Positions 1-9,164 of a stretch of 64,000 nucleotides of DNA are shown piece by piece. The stretch is from Bog-473 sp963751335 (GTDB lineage: Bacteria > Actinomycetota > Acidimicrobiia > Acidimicrobiales > RAAP-2). Position 1 is the stretch's first letter. Every line of letters starts with the position of its first letter. The translations under genes were made by a program, and so were the position numbers. The notes below the pieces were generated by a model, which saw only the letters and a list, made by a program, of their open reading frames with translations, had not been told where the DNA came from and did no database searches. The stretch spans positions 682,001-746,000 of the forward strand of contig CAVVUB010000007.1 in assembly GCA_963751335.1 (NCBI GenBank), given 5' to 3'.

Positions 1-5
1 CGTCG

Positions 6-350
6 GTGAACATCGGAAAGAAGCCGGCCCCGGTCACCCTCAGCGACGAGGCCACGACCAAGGTGGCCGAGCTGCTGGCCCAGGAGGACGGGGACGACCT
101 CGCCCTGCGCGTGGCGGTCAAGCCGGGCGGGTGCTCGGGCTACAGCTACGAGATGTTCTTCGACACCGAGGTCATGTCCGACGACGTGGTGCGTGAGTTC
201 GGGGCGGTCAGGGTCGTGGTCGACGCGGCGAGTGCCGAGCTGCTGACCGGTTCCACCCTCGACTTCAGCGACGGCCTCCAGGGCGCCGGCTTCCACATCA
301 CGAACCCCAACGCCACCCGCACCTGCGGCTGCGGCTCCTCCTTCAGCTGA
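6..350 (+). CDS. erpA: HesB/IscA-type iron-sulfur cluster carrier
   Basis: This 114-residue protein has the A-type Fe-S carrier pattern. One cysteine sits at residue 43 in PGGCSGYSY, and a C-terminal CGC pair lies at residues 107-109 in TRTCGCGSS; together these three cysteines bind the transferred cluster. The family passes [2Fe-2S] or [4Fe-4S] clusters to cytosolic apoproteins. The length is normal for the family. The GTG start lies only six bases from the window edge, so a slightly earlier start outside the window is possible. The next gene encodes a [2Fe-2S] protein, which fits the role. The choice between erpA and iscA cannot be settled from sequence alone. Confidence 0.85.
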   Translation: MNIGKKPAPVTLSDEATTKVAELLAQEDGDDLALRVAVKPGGCSGYSYEMFFDTEVMSDDVVREFGAVRVVVDAASAELLTGSTLDFSDGLQGAGFHITNPNATRTCGCGSSFS

Positions 351-378
351 GCCCCCGCCCGTCCGGGCGTCGCGTCCC

Positions 379-2077
379 CTGAGCAGTACCACCCCCGACT
401 CCCTCGTCTCCTTCGTTCTGAACGGACGCGAGGTCGCGGTCGCCGACGGCATCTCCCTCCTCGACGCGCTGCGGGAGGACCTGGGGTGCCGTTCGGTCAA
501 GGACGGCTGCAGCCCGCAGGGCCAGTGTGGCTGTTGCACCGTCTGGGTCGACGGGCTGCCCCGGGTGGCCTGCGTGACCCCGGTGCGCCGGGTGGCCGGG
601 CGGGAGGTGACCACTATGGAGGGGATGCCCGCGGCACAGCGGGACCGCTGGGCTGACGCCTTCGTGGCCACCGGGGCCAGCCAGTGCGGGTTCTGCACTC
701 CTGGCATCGTGCTGCGCCTGGCCGCGCTCGAGGCGGCCGGCCCGGGTCGTGCGGTGTCGCGGCGCGACGTCGAGGGCGCGCTGCGGGCCCACCTGTGCCG
801 CTGCACGGGGTGGCAGTCCATCCTCGAGGCGGCCGAGCGGGCCCTGGGCCCCGCAGACGGGTCTGCCGCGGCGCCGGGGGCGCCGGGCCCGGCCCGTGAT
901 CCGTTGCTGGCCGCCTGGCGGGCCCAACTCGAAGGTCCCGCCTTCCAGCACTCGGGAGCCGACGTGGTCCTGGGCGGCGGCGGGTTCGCCGACGACGGGG
1001 CGCCGTCGGGGGCCGCGGTCCAGCTGGGCGCCGACGCCCCTCTCGCCACGGACCTGCGGGCGGCCCGGGCCGCCACCGGTCGGGTGCAGGGACGCAACAG
1101 CACGGTGCCGTTGACCGCCCCGGTGCCGCTCCCTGAAGGAACCTGGTCTCTCACGCTGCAGACGACCTGGGTCGAGCCGGCCTACGTGGAGCCCGATGCC
1201 AGCTGGTGCCGCCCCGGTGGGCGGCCGGCCTCCCCGCTGGCCAACGGGGGCGCTTTCGGGGGCAAGCGGCACAGCCCGGTGCCCGCAGTCGCCCGGGTCC
1301 GGGCCGACGAGACCGGCTGCCCCGCGCCGCGTCCTGTGGCGCCGCGAGGACGTGGTGCGGCGGGGCCCCAAACGGCCCCCGTTGGCCATGGCCCTGCGCT
1401 CCGACGGGACGGGCGTGGTGCATGTCGGCCGCAGCCCGGGGTCGGCCGACCTGGCGCCCGCGCTCGAGCGGGTGCGCGTCCTGTGTCCCGGGATCGAGGT
1501 GGAGCAGGTCGAGGTGGCCGGGCCGCCCGTGTCGCCCGACCTGCGTGGGGCGGTGTGGGCCGAGGTGCTGGCGGCGCAGGCGGTGGTCTCGCCGCCGGGT
1601 CCGCCGGGTCCGCCGGGCGAGGGCGGTGGAGTCTGCGAGGTCACCGTGCCCCGCGCCGGCCGAGCCCGGGTCGAGGTGCGCGGGGAGTCCGGATCCCGGG
1701 GACGCGTCGACGTCGAGGTGTGGGCGGGCGAGGTGCTCTGCCCGGTGACCCTGCGTTCGTACGTGTTGGGGGCCGTGCACCAGGCGCTCGGGATGGTGTG
1801 GAGCGAGGGCATCGCGGTCGACGGCGCGGGCGAACCGGTGGACCTCACCATCCGGTCCTTCGGGATCCTGGCCGCCAAGGACATGCCCGAGGTCAACGTC
1901 ACGGTGCACGAAGAGGACCGGTGGCCGGTCAACGGATCCGACGCCGTGTTCGTCGCCACCCTCGCCGCGGCCTGGTCGGCCGAAGGGCGGCCGCCGAGCT
2001 GGCCCACCCGCCGCGCCGCCGTGCGCGCACCCCTGCGCGACGTGCCAGCATCGTTCGGGGGAGAGGAGCCGTCATGA
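379..2077 (+). CDS. Condensed xanthine dehydrogenase-like Fe-S/molybdopterin protein, frameshifted
   Basis: The N-terminal 160 residues form a [2Fe-2S] module with the plant-type cysteines (DGCSPQGQCGCCTV) and the second cluster motifs CGFCTPG and HLCRCTGW. A linker follows, then molybdopterin-subunit motifs: NGGAFGGKRHS near 1,250, VLWRREDVVRRGPKRPPLA near 1,340, and a C-terminal DLTIRSFGI...VNGSDAVF region. At about 560 residues the molybdenum part is far shorter than the usual 700-800. The reading frame changes once near 1,315-1,330, with coding content intact on both sides, so an indel error is likely. No ATG or GTG precedes the Fe-S domain in frame; a CTG at 379 is only a guess. The stop overlaps the ridA start as ATGA. 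It is probably a hydroxylase-family protein of unknown substrate. Confidence 0.7.
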
Positions 2078-2442
2078 GTCCAACCGTCGGTCCGTATGCA
2101 CCGGTCCGCCGCGTCGGCGACTGGGTGATCACGTCGGGACAGGTCGGGATGACCACCGACGAGAGCGGTCGGGCCTCGCTGGTCCCGGGTGGGACGTTGG
2201 CCGAACTGCGCCAGGCTCTCTCGAACGTGACCGAGGTGCTGGCCGTCGAGGGCGCCACGCTCCCCGACGTGGTGAAGACGACCCTCTACCTGATCGACAT
2301 GGGGGAGTTCGCCGCCGTGAACGAGGTCTGGGTCGAGTACTTCACCGAGAACCGGCCCACCCGGTCGGCCGTGGCCGTGGCGGCGTTGCCGGTCGGAGCC
2401 CGGGTCGAGGTCGAGGCCTGGGCCTACGCCCCGCTCGGCTGA
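2074..2442 (+). CDS. ridA: RidA/YjgF family protein (reactive enamine/imine deaminase)
   Basis: This 122-residue protein has the RidA signature: GDWVITSGQVGM near the N terminus, LPDVVKTTLYLIDMGEFAAVNEV in the middle, and RSAVAVAALPVGARVEVEAWAY at the end. The family hydrolyses reactive enamine/imine intermediates released by PLP enzymes and acts as a cytosolic trimer. The ATG is preceded by GAGAGGAG and overlaps the stop of the upstream oxidoreductase gene by four bases, so the two are probably translationally coupled. The end overlaps the convergent regulator gene by 19 bases. Confidence 0.85.
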   Translation: MSPTVGPYAPVRRVGDWVITSGQVGMTTDESGRASLVPGGTLAELRQALSNVTEVLAVEGATLPDVVKTTLYLIDMGEFAAVNEVWVEYFTENRPTRSAVAVAALPVGARVEVEAWAYAPLG

Positions 2443-3209
2443 GTCGCCGCCGTGGCGGCCGGTGAGGCCGGTGAGGGTTCGGTCTTGGCGCCCCCGGCGC
2501 CGTTGCGCTGAGCCGCCGCACCCGGGTGCCAGGCCACCTGCCCGAAGCGGTAGCCGACCGAGCGCACGGTCTGGATCAGGTGCGCGTGCTCCTCGCCGAG
2601 CTTGGCCCGCAGGCGGCGGATGTGGACGTCGACGGTGCGCGCCCCGCCGTAGTACTCGTAGCCCCAGACCCGGCTGAGCAAGGTCTCGCGGGTGAAGACC
2701 TTGGCCGGATGGCCGGCCAGGAAGCGGAGGAGCTCGTACTCCATGTAGGTGAGGTCGAGGACGCGCCCGGCCACGGCGGCCTGATAGGTCTCGAGGTTCA
2801 GCATCAGCGGCCCGTACTCGATGATGTCGGGACGCATGCTCTGGCCCGTGCGCCAGAAGAGGTGCTGCAGGCGCGCCACCAGCTCCTCGGGCCGGCCCGG
2901 CAGCACGCAGAAGTCGTCGTAGAGGTCGTCGCGCAAGAGGAGCTCGCCCACCTGCTCCGGCCCGATACAGAAGAGGAGCGGGGTCAGGGGTACCTCGCGC
3001 AGGCGCAGGTGCCGGCAGAAGGCCACGGCCGCGGTCATGTCGCCGCCGGCGACCACGAGCGCACCCGAGTAGCCCCTGGTGCGGCCGTCGGGGCCGGGCG
3101 CCGCCACCTCGTCGGGGCCGGTCACTCCCTGGTGGCCCAGCCCCGCGTTCTGCAGGGCGAGGGTCACCTCGGCGGGCAGGTCGGCGGGGAAGCAGAGGAG
3201 CGGGTCCAT
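2424..3209 (-). CDS. OmpR-type winged-helix transcriptional regulator
   Basis: The protein is 261 residues. The first 130 form a receiver-like region lacking an obvious phosphoacceptor motif. A winged-helix domain follows, with LTYMEYELLRFLAGHP, VFTRETLLSRVWGYEYYGGA and RTVDVHIRRLRAKLGE, and ends VRSVGYRFG. An Ala/Thr/Pro-rich tail closes the chain. This layout is like the actinobacterial GlnR group, in which the receiver is atypical and the protein controls nitrogen genes. It sits directly downstream of glutamine synthetase on the same strand (11-base gap), so a shared transcript and a nitrogen-related role are inferred. GlnR identity is not proven. Confidence 0.75.
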   Translation of the reverse strand: MDPLLCFPADLPAEVTLALQNAGLGHQGVTGPDEVAAPGPDGRTRGYSGALVVAGGDMTAAVAFCRHLRLREVPLTPLLFCIGPEQVGELLLRDDLYDDFCVLPGRPEELVARLQHLFWRTGQSMRPDIIEYGPLMLNLETYQAAVAGRVLDLTYMEYELLRFLAGHPAKVFTRETLLSRVWGYEYYGGARTVDVHIRRLRAKLGEEHAHLIQTVRSVGYRFGQVAWHPGAAAQRNGAGGAKTEPSPASPAATAATQPSGA

Positions 3210-3220
3210 CGGCAGCGGGG

Positions 3221-4555
3221 CTAGAGCAGGGGTAGGTAGCGATCGAGCTCGAACTGGGTCACTTCGGCCTGGTAGGCATCCCACTCCTCGCGCTTGTTGC
3301 GGATGAACCACTCGAAGACGTGGTCCCCGAGCGTCTCGGCCAGGAGCTCGGAGCCCTCCATCACGTTCACGGCATCGTGCAGGCTCGAGGGCAGGCGCTC
3401 GATGCCCTTCTTGGTGAGCTCCTTGGGGGTGAGGGTGAACAGGTTGTCGTCCGCCTCCGGGGGCAGCGGGTAGTCCTCGCTCAACCCGCGCAGCCCGGCG
3501 GCCAGGATCACGGCGAACGTCAGGTAGGGGTTGCAGGCGCTGTCGGGGGCCCGGTACTCGAGGCGGGTCGACTCGGACTTGCCCGGCTTGACGACGGGGA
3601 CACGCACCAGGGCCGAGCGGTTGTTGCGGGCCCAGCTCACGTGGACCGGGGCCTCGTAGCCCCCGATGAGCCGCTTGTAGGAGTTGACCCACTGGTTGCT
3701 CACGGCGGTGATCTCGCGGGCGTGGTGCAGCAGCCCGGCGATGAAGCGCCGGGCCACCTCGGAGAGCCCGTAGCGGTCGCTCTCGTCGATGAACGCGTTG
3801 CGCTCGCCCTCCCACAAGGAGATGTGCGTGTGCATGCCCGAGCCCTGCACCCCGCCCATCGGCTTGGGCATGAAGGAGGCGAAGACGCCTTCCTGGCGGG
3901 CCATCTCCTTGATCACCATGCGCGTCGTCATGACCGTGTCGGCCATGGTGAGCGCGTCGGTGTAGCGCAGGTCGATCTCGTGCTGGCTGCGCGCGTCCTC
4001 GTGCTGGGTGTGCTCGACCGGGATGCCCATCTCCTCGAGCATCAGCACCGAGCGCCGGCGCAGGTCGCTCGTCAGGTCGGCCACCGTCAGGTCGAAGTAG
4101 GACCCCGAGTCGAGGATGAGGGGGCCGCGGGCGGGATCGGCGTCCGCGAAGTAGAAGAACTCGACCTCGGGGGCGGCGAAGAAGGTGTAGCCGGCCGCCC
4201 GGGCCTTCTCCAGCGTCCGCCGGAGGGCGTGCCGGGGATCGCCCTCGAACGGGGTTCCGTCGAGGTTGGCGATGTCGCAGAAGACGCGGGCCACCTGGGC
4301 GTCGTCGTGGTGCCAGGGCAGCAGCTGAAAGGTCTTCGGGTCGGGGCGGGCGAGCACATCGGCTTCTTGGACCCGGCTGAAGCCGTCGATGGCGGAGCCG
4401 TCGAACGTCATCCCCTCGTCGAGGGCGTCCTCGAGCTCGGTCGAGGTGATGTTGAACCCCTTGGGCGTCCCCAGCACGTCGGTGAACCACAGCTGGACGA
4501 AGGGGATGCCCCGTTCCTCGACGGTCCGGAGCACGTAGTCGCGCTGGCTTTGCAC
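3221..4555 (-). CDS. glnA: Glutamine synthetase, type I
   Basis: This 444-residue enzyme makes glutamine from glutamate, ammonia and ATP in the cytosol. Recognisable motifs are MTFDGSAIDGF (N-terminal), GSGMHTHISLW (ATP/metal region), KRLIGGYEAPVHVSWARNN (glutamate/ATP loop) and EYRAPDSACNPYL. The length fits the short GSI-alpha group. The tyrosine of the usual adenylylation motif NLYDLP is missing; the equivalent stretch reads NLFTLTPKE, so control by adenylylation is unlikely. The GTG at 4,555 is chosen because it directly precedes QSQRDYVLRTVEERG, the conserved start of the fold. It diverges from nadE and is followed by a winged-helix regulator. Confidence 0.9.
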   Translation of the reverse strand: MQSQRDYVLRTVEERGIPFVQLWFTDVLGTPKGFNITSTELEDALDEGMTFDGSAIDGFSRVQEADVLARPDPKTFQLLPWHHDDAQVARVFCDIANLDGTPFEGDPRHALRRTLEKARAAGYTFFAAPEVEFFYFADADPARGPLILDSGSYFDLTVADLTSDLRRRSVLMLEEMGIPVEHTQHEDARSQHEIDLRYTDALTMADTVMTTRMVIKEMARQEGVFASFMPKPMGGVQGSGMHTHISLWEGERNAFIDESDRYGLSEVARRFIAGLLHHAREITAVSNQWVNSYKRLIGGYEAPVHVSWARNNRSALVRVPVVKPGKSESTRLEYRAPDSACNPYLTFAVILAAGLRGLSEDYPLPPEADDNLFTLTPKELTKKGIERLPSSLHDAVNVMEGSELLAETLGDHVFEWFIRNKREEWDAYQAEVTQFELDRYLPLL

Positions 4556-4672
4556 CGCACGAGTTTCGCATGCCGTGACCGCCCCTCTTTTCTGGCGGAC
4601 CTCGGGGCCGTCGGACCACGCCGCCGCCGGCGCCACCATCGGGGCCACGGAAGGCCCCGGTAATCTGGACCG

Positions 4673-6412
4673 ATGGCATACCTGCGCCTGGCCGCCGCGC
4701 AGCTCAATACCGTCGTGGGCGACCTGGCGGGGAACGTGGAGCGGGTACTCGACGCCCTCGCCGCGGCGGAGGCGGCCGGGGCCGACCTCTGCGTGGTGCC
4801 CGAGCTCGCCATCCCCGGTTATCCGCCCGAGGACCTCCTCCTCAAGCCGGGCTTCGTGGCCGACAACGTGGCCGCCCTCGAGAAGGTGGCTGCGGCCACC
4901 CGTGACTGCGCCATCGTGGTCGGGTTCGTGGCGGCCGCACCCGGCGGACAGGGTCTGGCCAACGCGGCCGCCGTCTGCGCCCGGGGCCGGGTGGCCGGCG
5001 TGTACCGCAAGCAGTGCCTCCCCAATTACGGCGTGTTCGACGAGCAGCGCTACTTCGAGCCCGGGACCGAGCCGCCGACGCTCTTCGGGGTGGCCGGGGC
5101 CTGGGTGGGCGTCTCGATCTGCGAGGACGTGTGGTTCGAGGACGGACCGGTGGCCCACGCCGGCCGGGCCGGGGCCGACGTGGTGGTGAACCTCAACGCC
5201 TCGCCCTACAACCGGGGCCGGCGCCGTGAGCGCCTGGCCATGCTCGAGGGGCGGGTGGCCGAGGCCGGCTGCGCCATCGCCTACGTCAACCAGGTCGGCG
5301 GCCAGGACGAGCTCGTCTTCGACGGCGACTCGCTCATCGTCGGGGCCGACGGCACCCTGGTCGCCTCGGGCGCGCAGTTCGCCACCGACTTCGTGGTCGT
5401 CGACCTGCCGCTCGGGCCGCGGCGCACCCGGACCGTGACCGAGCTCCTCCCCCGGGTGCACGTCACCGAAGAGCGCGAGACCGACCGACCCACGTGGGCG
5501 CCACCGCCCGTCCGCCCCGCGCTGAGCGACCAGGCCGAGGTCTACGCCGCCCTCGTCCTCGGTACGCACGACTACCTGTCCAAGAACGGTTTCTCCGAGG
5601 CGGTGATCGGCCTCTCGGGCGGCATCGACTCCTCGCTGGTGGCCACCGTGGCGGTGGACGCACTGGGCCCGGCCCGCGTGCACGGCATCGCCATGCCCTC
5701 GCGGTACTCGAGCGACGGGTCGCGCCAGGACGCCGAGGGCCTGGCCCGACGCCTGGGCATCGATCTCAAGGTCGTGCCGATCGAGGAGGCCCACGTGGCC
5801 TTCTCCTCCATGCTGGCGCCGGTGCTCGGGCGCGAGCCCTTCGGCCTCACCGACGAGAACCTCCAGTCGCGCCTGCGCGGCGTGCTCCTCATGGCCGTGT
5901 CGAACGCCAAGGGGTGGATCGTGCTCACCACGGGCAACAAGAGCGAGATGGCGACCGGCTACTCGACGCTCTACGGCGACTCCGCGGGCGGGTTCGCCGT
6001 GATCAAGGACGTGCCCAAGACGCTCGTCTACGAACTGTGCCGGTACCGCAACACGCAGGCCGTGCTCGAGGGTCTGCCCGGACCCATCCCCGACAGCGTG
6101 CTGGACAAGCCGCCGTCGGCCGAGCTGCGGCCCGACCAGCGCGACGATCAGTCGCTCCCGCCCTACGAGGAGCTCGACCCCGTGCTCCAGGGCTACGTCG
6201 AGCGCGACCGCACGGCGGCCGAGCTCGTGGCCGAGGGCTACGACCCGGTCGTCGTCGACCAGGTGGTCCGACTGGTCGACGGCGCCGAGTACAAGCGACG
6301 CCAGAACCCGCCGGGCGTGCGCATCACGACGAAGGCCTTCGGCAAGGACCGCCGGATGCCGATCACGAACCGCTACCGCTCCTCGGCGCTCGAGGAGTCC
6401 GGTGGTGGCTGA
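4673..6412 (+). CDS. nadE: Glutamine-hydrolysing NAD+ synthetase
   Basis: This 579-residue two-domain enzyme converts nicotinate adenine dinucleotide to NAD+. The N-terminal nitrilase-type glutaminase carries the Glu-Lys-Cys triad in VVPELAIPGYPPEDLL (near residue 42), YRKQCLPNYGVFDEQRYF (near 112) and SICEDVWF (near 147). The C-terminal synthetase has the P-loop-like SGGIDSS (near 314) and TTGNKSEMATGYSTLYGD. The ATG is clear and the length is standard. It is divergent from glnA, a substrate link through glutamine. The stop overlaps the next reading frame by 11 bases. Confidence 0.93.
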   Translation: MAYLRLAAAQLNTVVGDLAGNVERVLDALAAAEAAGADLCVVPELAIPGYPPEDLLLKPGFVADNVAALEKVAAATRDCAIVVGFVAAAPGGQGLANAAAVCARGRVAGVYRKQCLPNYGVFDEQRYFEPGTEPPTLFGVAGAWVGVSICEDVWFEDGPVAHAGRAGADVVVNLNASPYNRGRRRERLAMLEGRVAEAGCAIAYVNQVGGQDELVFDGDSLIVGADGTLVASGAQFATDFVVVDLPLGPRRTRTVTELLPRVHVTEERETDRPTWAPPPVRPALSDQAEVYAALVLGTHDYLSKNGFSEAVIGLSGGIDSSLVATVAVDALGPARVHGIAMPSRYSSDGSRQDAEGLARRLGIDLKVVPIEEAHVAFSSMLAPVLGREPFGLTDENLQSRLRGVLLMAVSNAKGWIVLTTGNKSEMATGYSTLYGDSAGGFAVIKDVPKTLVYELCRYRNTQAVLEGLPGPIPDSVLDKPPSAELRPDQRDDQSLPPYEELDPVLQGYVERDRTAAELVAEGYDPVVVDQVVRLVDGAEYKRRQNPPGVRITTKAFGKDRRMPITNRYRSSALEESGGG

Positions 6413-6978
6413 GGACGAGCCGGAGGGCTGGCGTGGGATCGACGCGCTGGCCGCGCTGGTCGGGCACTACGCCTGGCTCGAGTGGCGCATCTTCGAGCTG
6501 ACCGGGGCCTGGGCGGCTCGCCCCGAGCGGGGAGGCCGAGCTCGTGGTGTGGTGCGCGGCGGTGGCCCGCCGCCACGGCGATCTGGCCACCCGCTGGGCC
6601 GAACGCCTCCCCGTGCGGGCGGGGGTCGACGCCGGCGCACTGGTCCGGGCCCCGTCGTCCCAGCTGGCCGCCGCTCTCGACCGCCTCGGTGACCTCGACG
6701 ATGCCGGGGCGGCACTCGGCGTCCTGGTGTCCACCGTGCTGCCCTGGCTGGGAGAGATCTACGGGGCCCACCTCGAAACGGCCTCGCCGGTGCGCGAGGC
6801 CCCGGTGGCCGAGGTTCTGGTGGAATCCCGCAGAAATGTCGTCGGGGAGACCCGGTCCGGCCGCTCCGTTGTGCGCAATTTGGGTGTCGGGACCGAACGT
6901 GCTGCGCGGGCGGCGGATCTGGCGAAGGTTTTCGCACAGGTCTTCGACAAGGTCTGCGTTTTCCCTGCCGTCCGCTGA
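6402..6978 (+). CDS. Conserved-looking hypothetical protein, one frameshift
   Basis: Two frames join near 6,530-6,545 to give about 190 residues, starting MVAEDEPEGWRGIDALAALV and continuing with VVWCAAVARRHGDLATRWAE to the TGA at 6,976. The break is in a GGGGA run and looks like a one-base loss. The protein is Ala/Leu-rich and predicted helical, with no signal peptide, membrane segment or family motif that I recognise. The GTG start overlaps the nadE stop by 11 bases, so co-translation with nadE is likely. It is followed by the sigma factor gene. Confidence 0.5.
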
Positions 6979-7111
6979 TCTTGACAGCTCCATTACACTG
7001 TCTGCGCAGCCGAGAAACGCCAGGGACGGGCGCCAGCTGCCTCAAACGAGCGCGAACACGGCCGGCGGATCTCCTCGCCATGGCCCTTTTGGAAGGATAG
7101 AGGCAACCAAC

Positions 7112-8050
7112 TTGGCGAAGGAACGAATCGAGCGCGACGACGAAGACCTCGTACGCCTCTATCTGACAGACATCGGTCAGTACCCGCTGCTGACCAAGGA
7201 CGACGAGGTCCGCCTGGCCCAGGCCATCGAGGCCGGACGGGCCGCCGAGGGCGACGTCGCCCAGGCGCCCAAGGGACTGACCACGGCCAAGAAGCGCGAG
7301 TTGCGCCGGGCCGTCATGGAAGGCGAGCAGGCTCAGCAGACGTTCGTGCAGTCGAACCTCCGCCTGGTCGTGTCGATCGCCAAGAAGTACCAGGCGTCGG
7401 GGCTGCCCCTGCTCGACCTGATCCAGGAGGGCAACCTCGGCCTGATGCACGCCGTCGAGAAGTTCGACTGGCGCAAGGGCTTCAAGTTCTCCACCTACGC
7501 CACGTGGTGGATCCGCCAGGCCATCACCCGAGGCATCGCCAACACCGGGCGCACCATCCGCCTGCCCGTGCACGCCGGTGACACGCTGGCCCGGGTGCAG
7601 AAGGCACAGGCCCGTCTCGAGCTCAAGCTGGGCCGCCCGGCCACGCTGGCCGAGCTCGGCGTCGAGGTCGAGATGCCCGAGGACAAGCTGGTCGAGGCCC
7701 TCCGATTCCGAGCTGAGCCGCTCTCGCTCTCCGAGCCCCTCCGTGAGGACGGGGACGCCGAGCTGGGCGACGTGGTCGAGGACCGCTCCGCCGAGTCGCC
7801 GTTCGAGGTGGCGGCGGTCTCCTTGCTGCCCGACGAGATCGGCCGGCTGCTCTCACCGCTCGACGAGCGTGAGCGCGAGATCCTGCGCCTGCGCTTCGGA
7901 CTGGACCGAGGTGAGCCCCGGACGCTCGAGGAGGTCGGCGAGCACTTCAACCTGACCCGGGAGCGCATCCGTCAGATCGAGGCGCGGGCGATGTCCAAGC
8001 TTCGCCACCCGTCCTCGGACACCGGCGCCCGGGACCTCCTCACCGTCTGA
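7112..8050 (+). CDS. RNA polymerase sigma factor, sigma-70 group 1/2 (RpoD/HrdB-like)
   Basis: The product is 312 residues starting at TTG, preceded by GGAAGGATAGAGG. Region 1.2 is DLVRLYLTDIGQYPLLTKDD. Region 2 contains NLRLVVSIAKKYQ, LDLIQEGNLGLMHAVEKFD and FSTYATWWIRQAI. Region 3 follows GRTIRLPVH, and region 4.2 is TLEEVGEHFNLTRERIRQIEA. There is no long acidic region 1.1, so it is either a short principal sigma or a group 2 paralogue. An earlier in-frame start would run into the upstream gene and is unlikely. It directs RNA polymerase to promoters of the TTGACA/TANNNT class. Confidence 0.88.
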   Translation: MAKERIERDDEDLVRLYLTDIGQYPLLTKDDEVRLAQAIEAGRAAEGDVAQAPKGLTTAKKRELRRAVMEGEQAQQTFVQSNLRLVVSIAKKYQASGLPLLDLIQEGNLGLMHAVEKFDWRKGFKFSTYATWWIRQAITRGIANTGRTIRLPVHAGDTLARVQKAQARLELKLGRPATLAELGVEVEMPEDKLVEALRFRAEPLSLSEPLREDGDAELGDVVEDRSAESPFEVAAVSLLPDEIGRLLSPLDEREREILRLRFGLDRGEPRTLEEVGEHFNLTRERIRQIEARAMSKLRHPSSDTGARDLLTV

Positions 8051-8111
8051 GCCCTCCGGCACCGAGCCGCTGCGTCAACCACGCCCGCGGCACCCGCCTA
8101 GGATCGGCCCC

Positions 8112-8186
8112 ATGAAGAAGCTGCTTGTCCTGGCCATCCTGGTTGCCATCGGCGTCGTCGCCGCTCGTCGTCTGCGCGAGGCGTAG
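8112..8186 (+). CDS. 24-residue single-span membrane microprotein (DLW-39-like)
   Basis: A very short gene starts with MKKLLVLAILVAIGVVAARR and stops after LREA. It has an AGGAT ribosome binding site seven bases before the ATG. The peptide is one hydrophobic span flanked by Lys-Lys and Arg-Arg, so it should sit in the membrane. It resembles the N-terminal part of the small actinobacterial DLW-39 family but is shorter and lacks the DLW tail, so the match is tentative. No function is known. Confidence 0.5.
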   Translation: MKKLLVLAILVAIGVVAARRLREA

Positions 8187-8242
8187 ACGAGCGTCCGGGC
8201 GCTCGCCCGGGCTCTTCATCAACAGCGACGCGCAACGCTGCG

Positions 8243-9046
8243 CTACGCGGCGCGCCGTCCCGTCGGGCCGGCCAGGTGGCGGCCCTTCACCCCGCGGCGC
8301 CACAGGAGGAGGGCGGCCCCGGCGACGGCGAGGCTGGTCGTCACGACCGGAGTGGTACGACCGACGCGGTCGCGCAGCCGGATCGGCTTGGTGAAGTTGC
8401 GCATCTCCCAGCCGCGCTCGCGGGCCACCTTGGCCAGCGCGCGGTCGGGATTCACCGCCACGGGACGGCCGACCGCCTCGAGCATGGGGAGATCGGTGGC
8501 CGAGTCCGAGTACGCGCTGCTGGCCGAAAGGTCGAGGCCGGTGCGCTCGGCCAGCTCGCGCATGGCGAACGCCTTGGCCTCGCCGTAGGCGTAGAAGGCC
8601 ATGCGCCCGGTGTAGCGGCCTTGCTCGTCCACCTCGCCGCGTGAGCAGATGGCCCCGTCCACGCCGAGCAGGTCGGCCAAGGGCAGCACGATCTCCTCGG
8701 GCGACGCCGAAACCAGATAGACGCGGTGGCCCGCGGCCCGGTGCAGCTCCATCAGCTCGAGCGCCTCGGCGTACATGATCGGCTCGATCGTCTGCAGCAT
8801 CGTCTCGCGCACGATCTGGCGCACCTGGGCCCGGTCCCAGCCCTTGGTGATGGCCAGCATGGATTCGCGCACGCGCACGAGGCGGTCCTCGTCGGCACCG
8901 AAGTACAGGTAGATGAGCTGCGACACGGCGGCCCGGGCCACCAGGCGCCGGTTGATGAGGCCGCCCTTCATGAAGGGCCGGCCGAAGGCGGCGATGGAGG
9001 CGCGATCGATGACCGTCTTGTCGAGGTCGAAGAACGCCGCTTCCAT
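8243..9046 (-). CDS. HAD-IB family phosphatase (SerB-like) with C-terminal membrane anchor
   Basis: The 267-residue protein has HAD motif I FFDLDKTVID at residues 5-14, motif II in YLVSASPEE and motif IV YSDSATDLPML. This is the HAD-IB subclass, which includes phosphoserine phosphatase and lysophosphatidate phosphatase-like enzymes. A hydrophobic segment near the C terminus (TTSLAVAGAALLLW), followed by basic residues, may anchor it to the membrane. The substrate cannot be assigned. The gene is isolated, with 118 bases before the trkA pair. Confidence 0.82.
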   Translation of the reverse strand: MEAAFFDLDKTVIDRASIAAFGRPFMKGGLINRRLVARAAVSQLIYLYFGADEDRLVRVRESMLAITKGWDRAQVRQIVRETMLQTIEPIMYAEALELMELHRAAGHRVYLVSASPEEIVLPLADLLGVDGAICSRGEVDEQGRYTGRMAFYAYGEAKAFAMRELAERTGLDLSASSAYSDSATDLPMLEAVGRPVAVNPDRALAKVARERGWEMRNFTKPIRLRDRVGRTTPVVTTSLAVAGAALLLWRRGVKGRHLAGPTGRRAA

Positions 9047-9164
9047 ATCTCATATGGTACGGGTGGAGCGCAACCCGGCTTGGGCCACCGTGACGGTTGG
9101 TCGTCGCCGGCGCGAACAGACGGGGACGCTGAACCGGGCCGTTGCGGGGATTGCGGTGCTTTTC

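Noticed and set aside
6981..7003. TTGACA as a promoter for the sigma factor gene
   Set aside because: No -10 hexamer lies at 16-18 bases; the nearest TACACT is only seven bases away.
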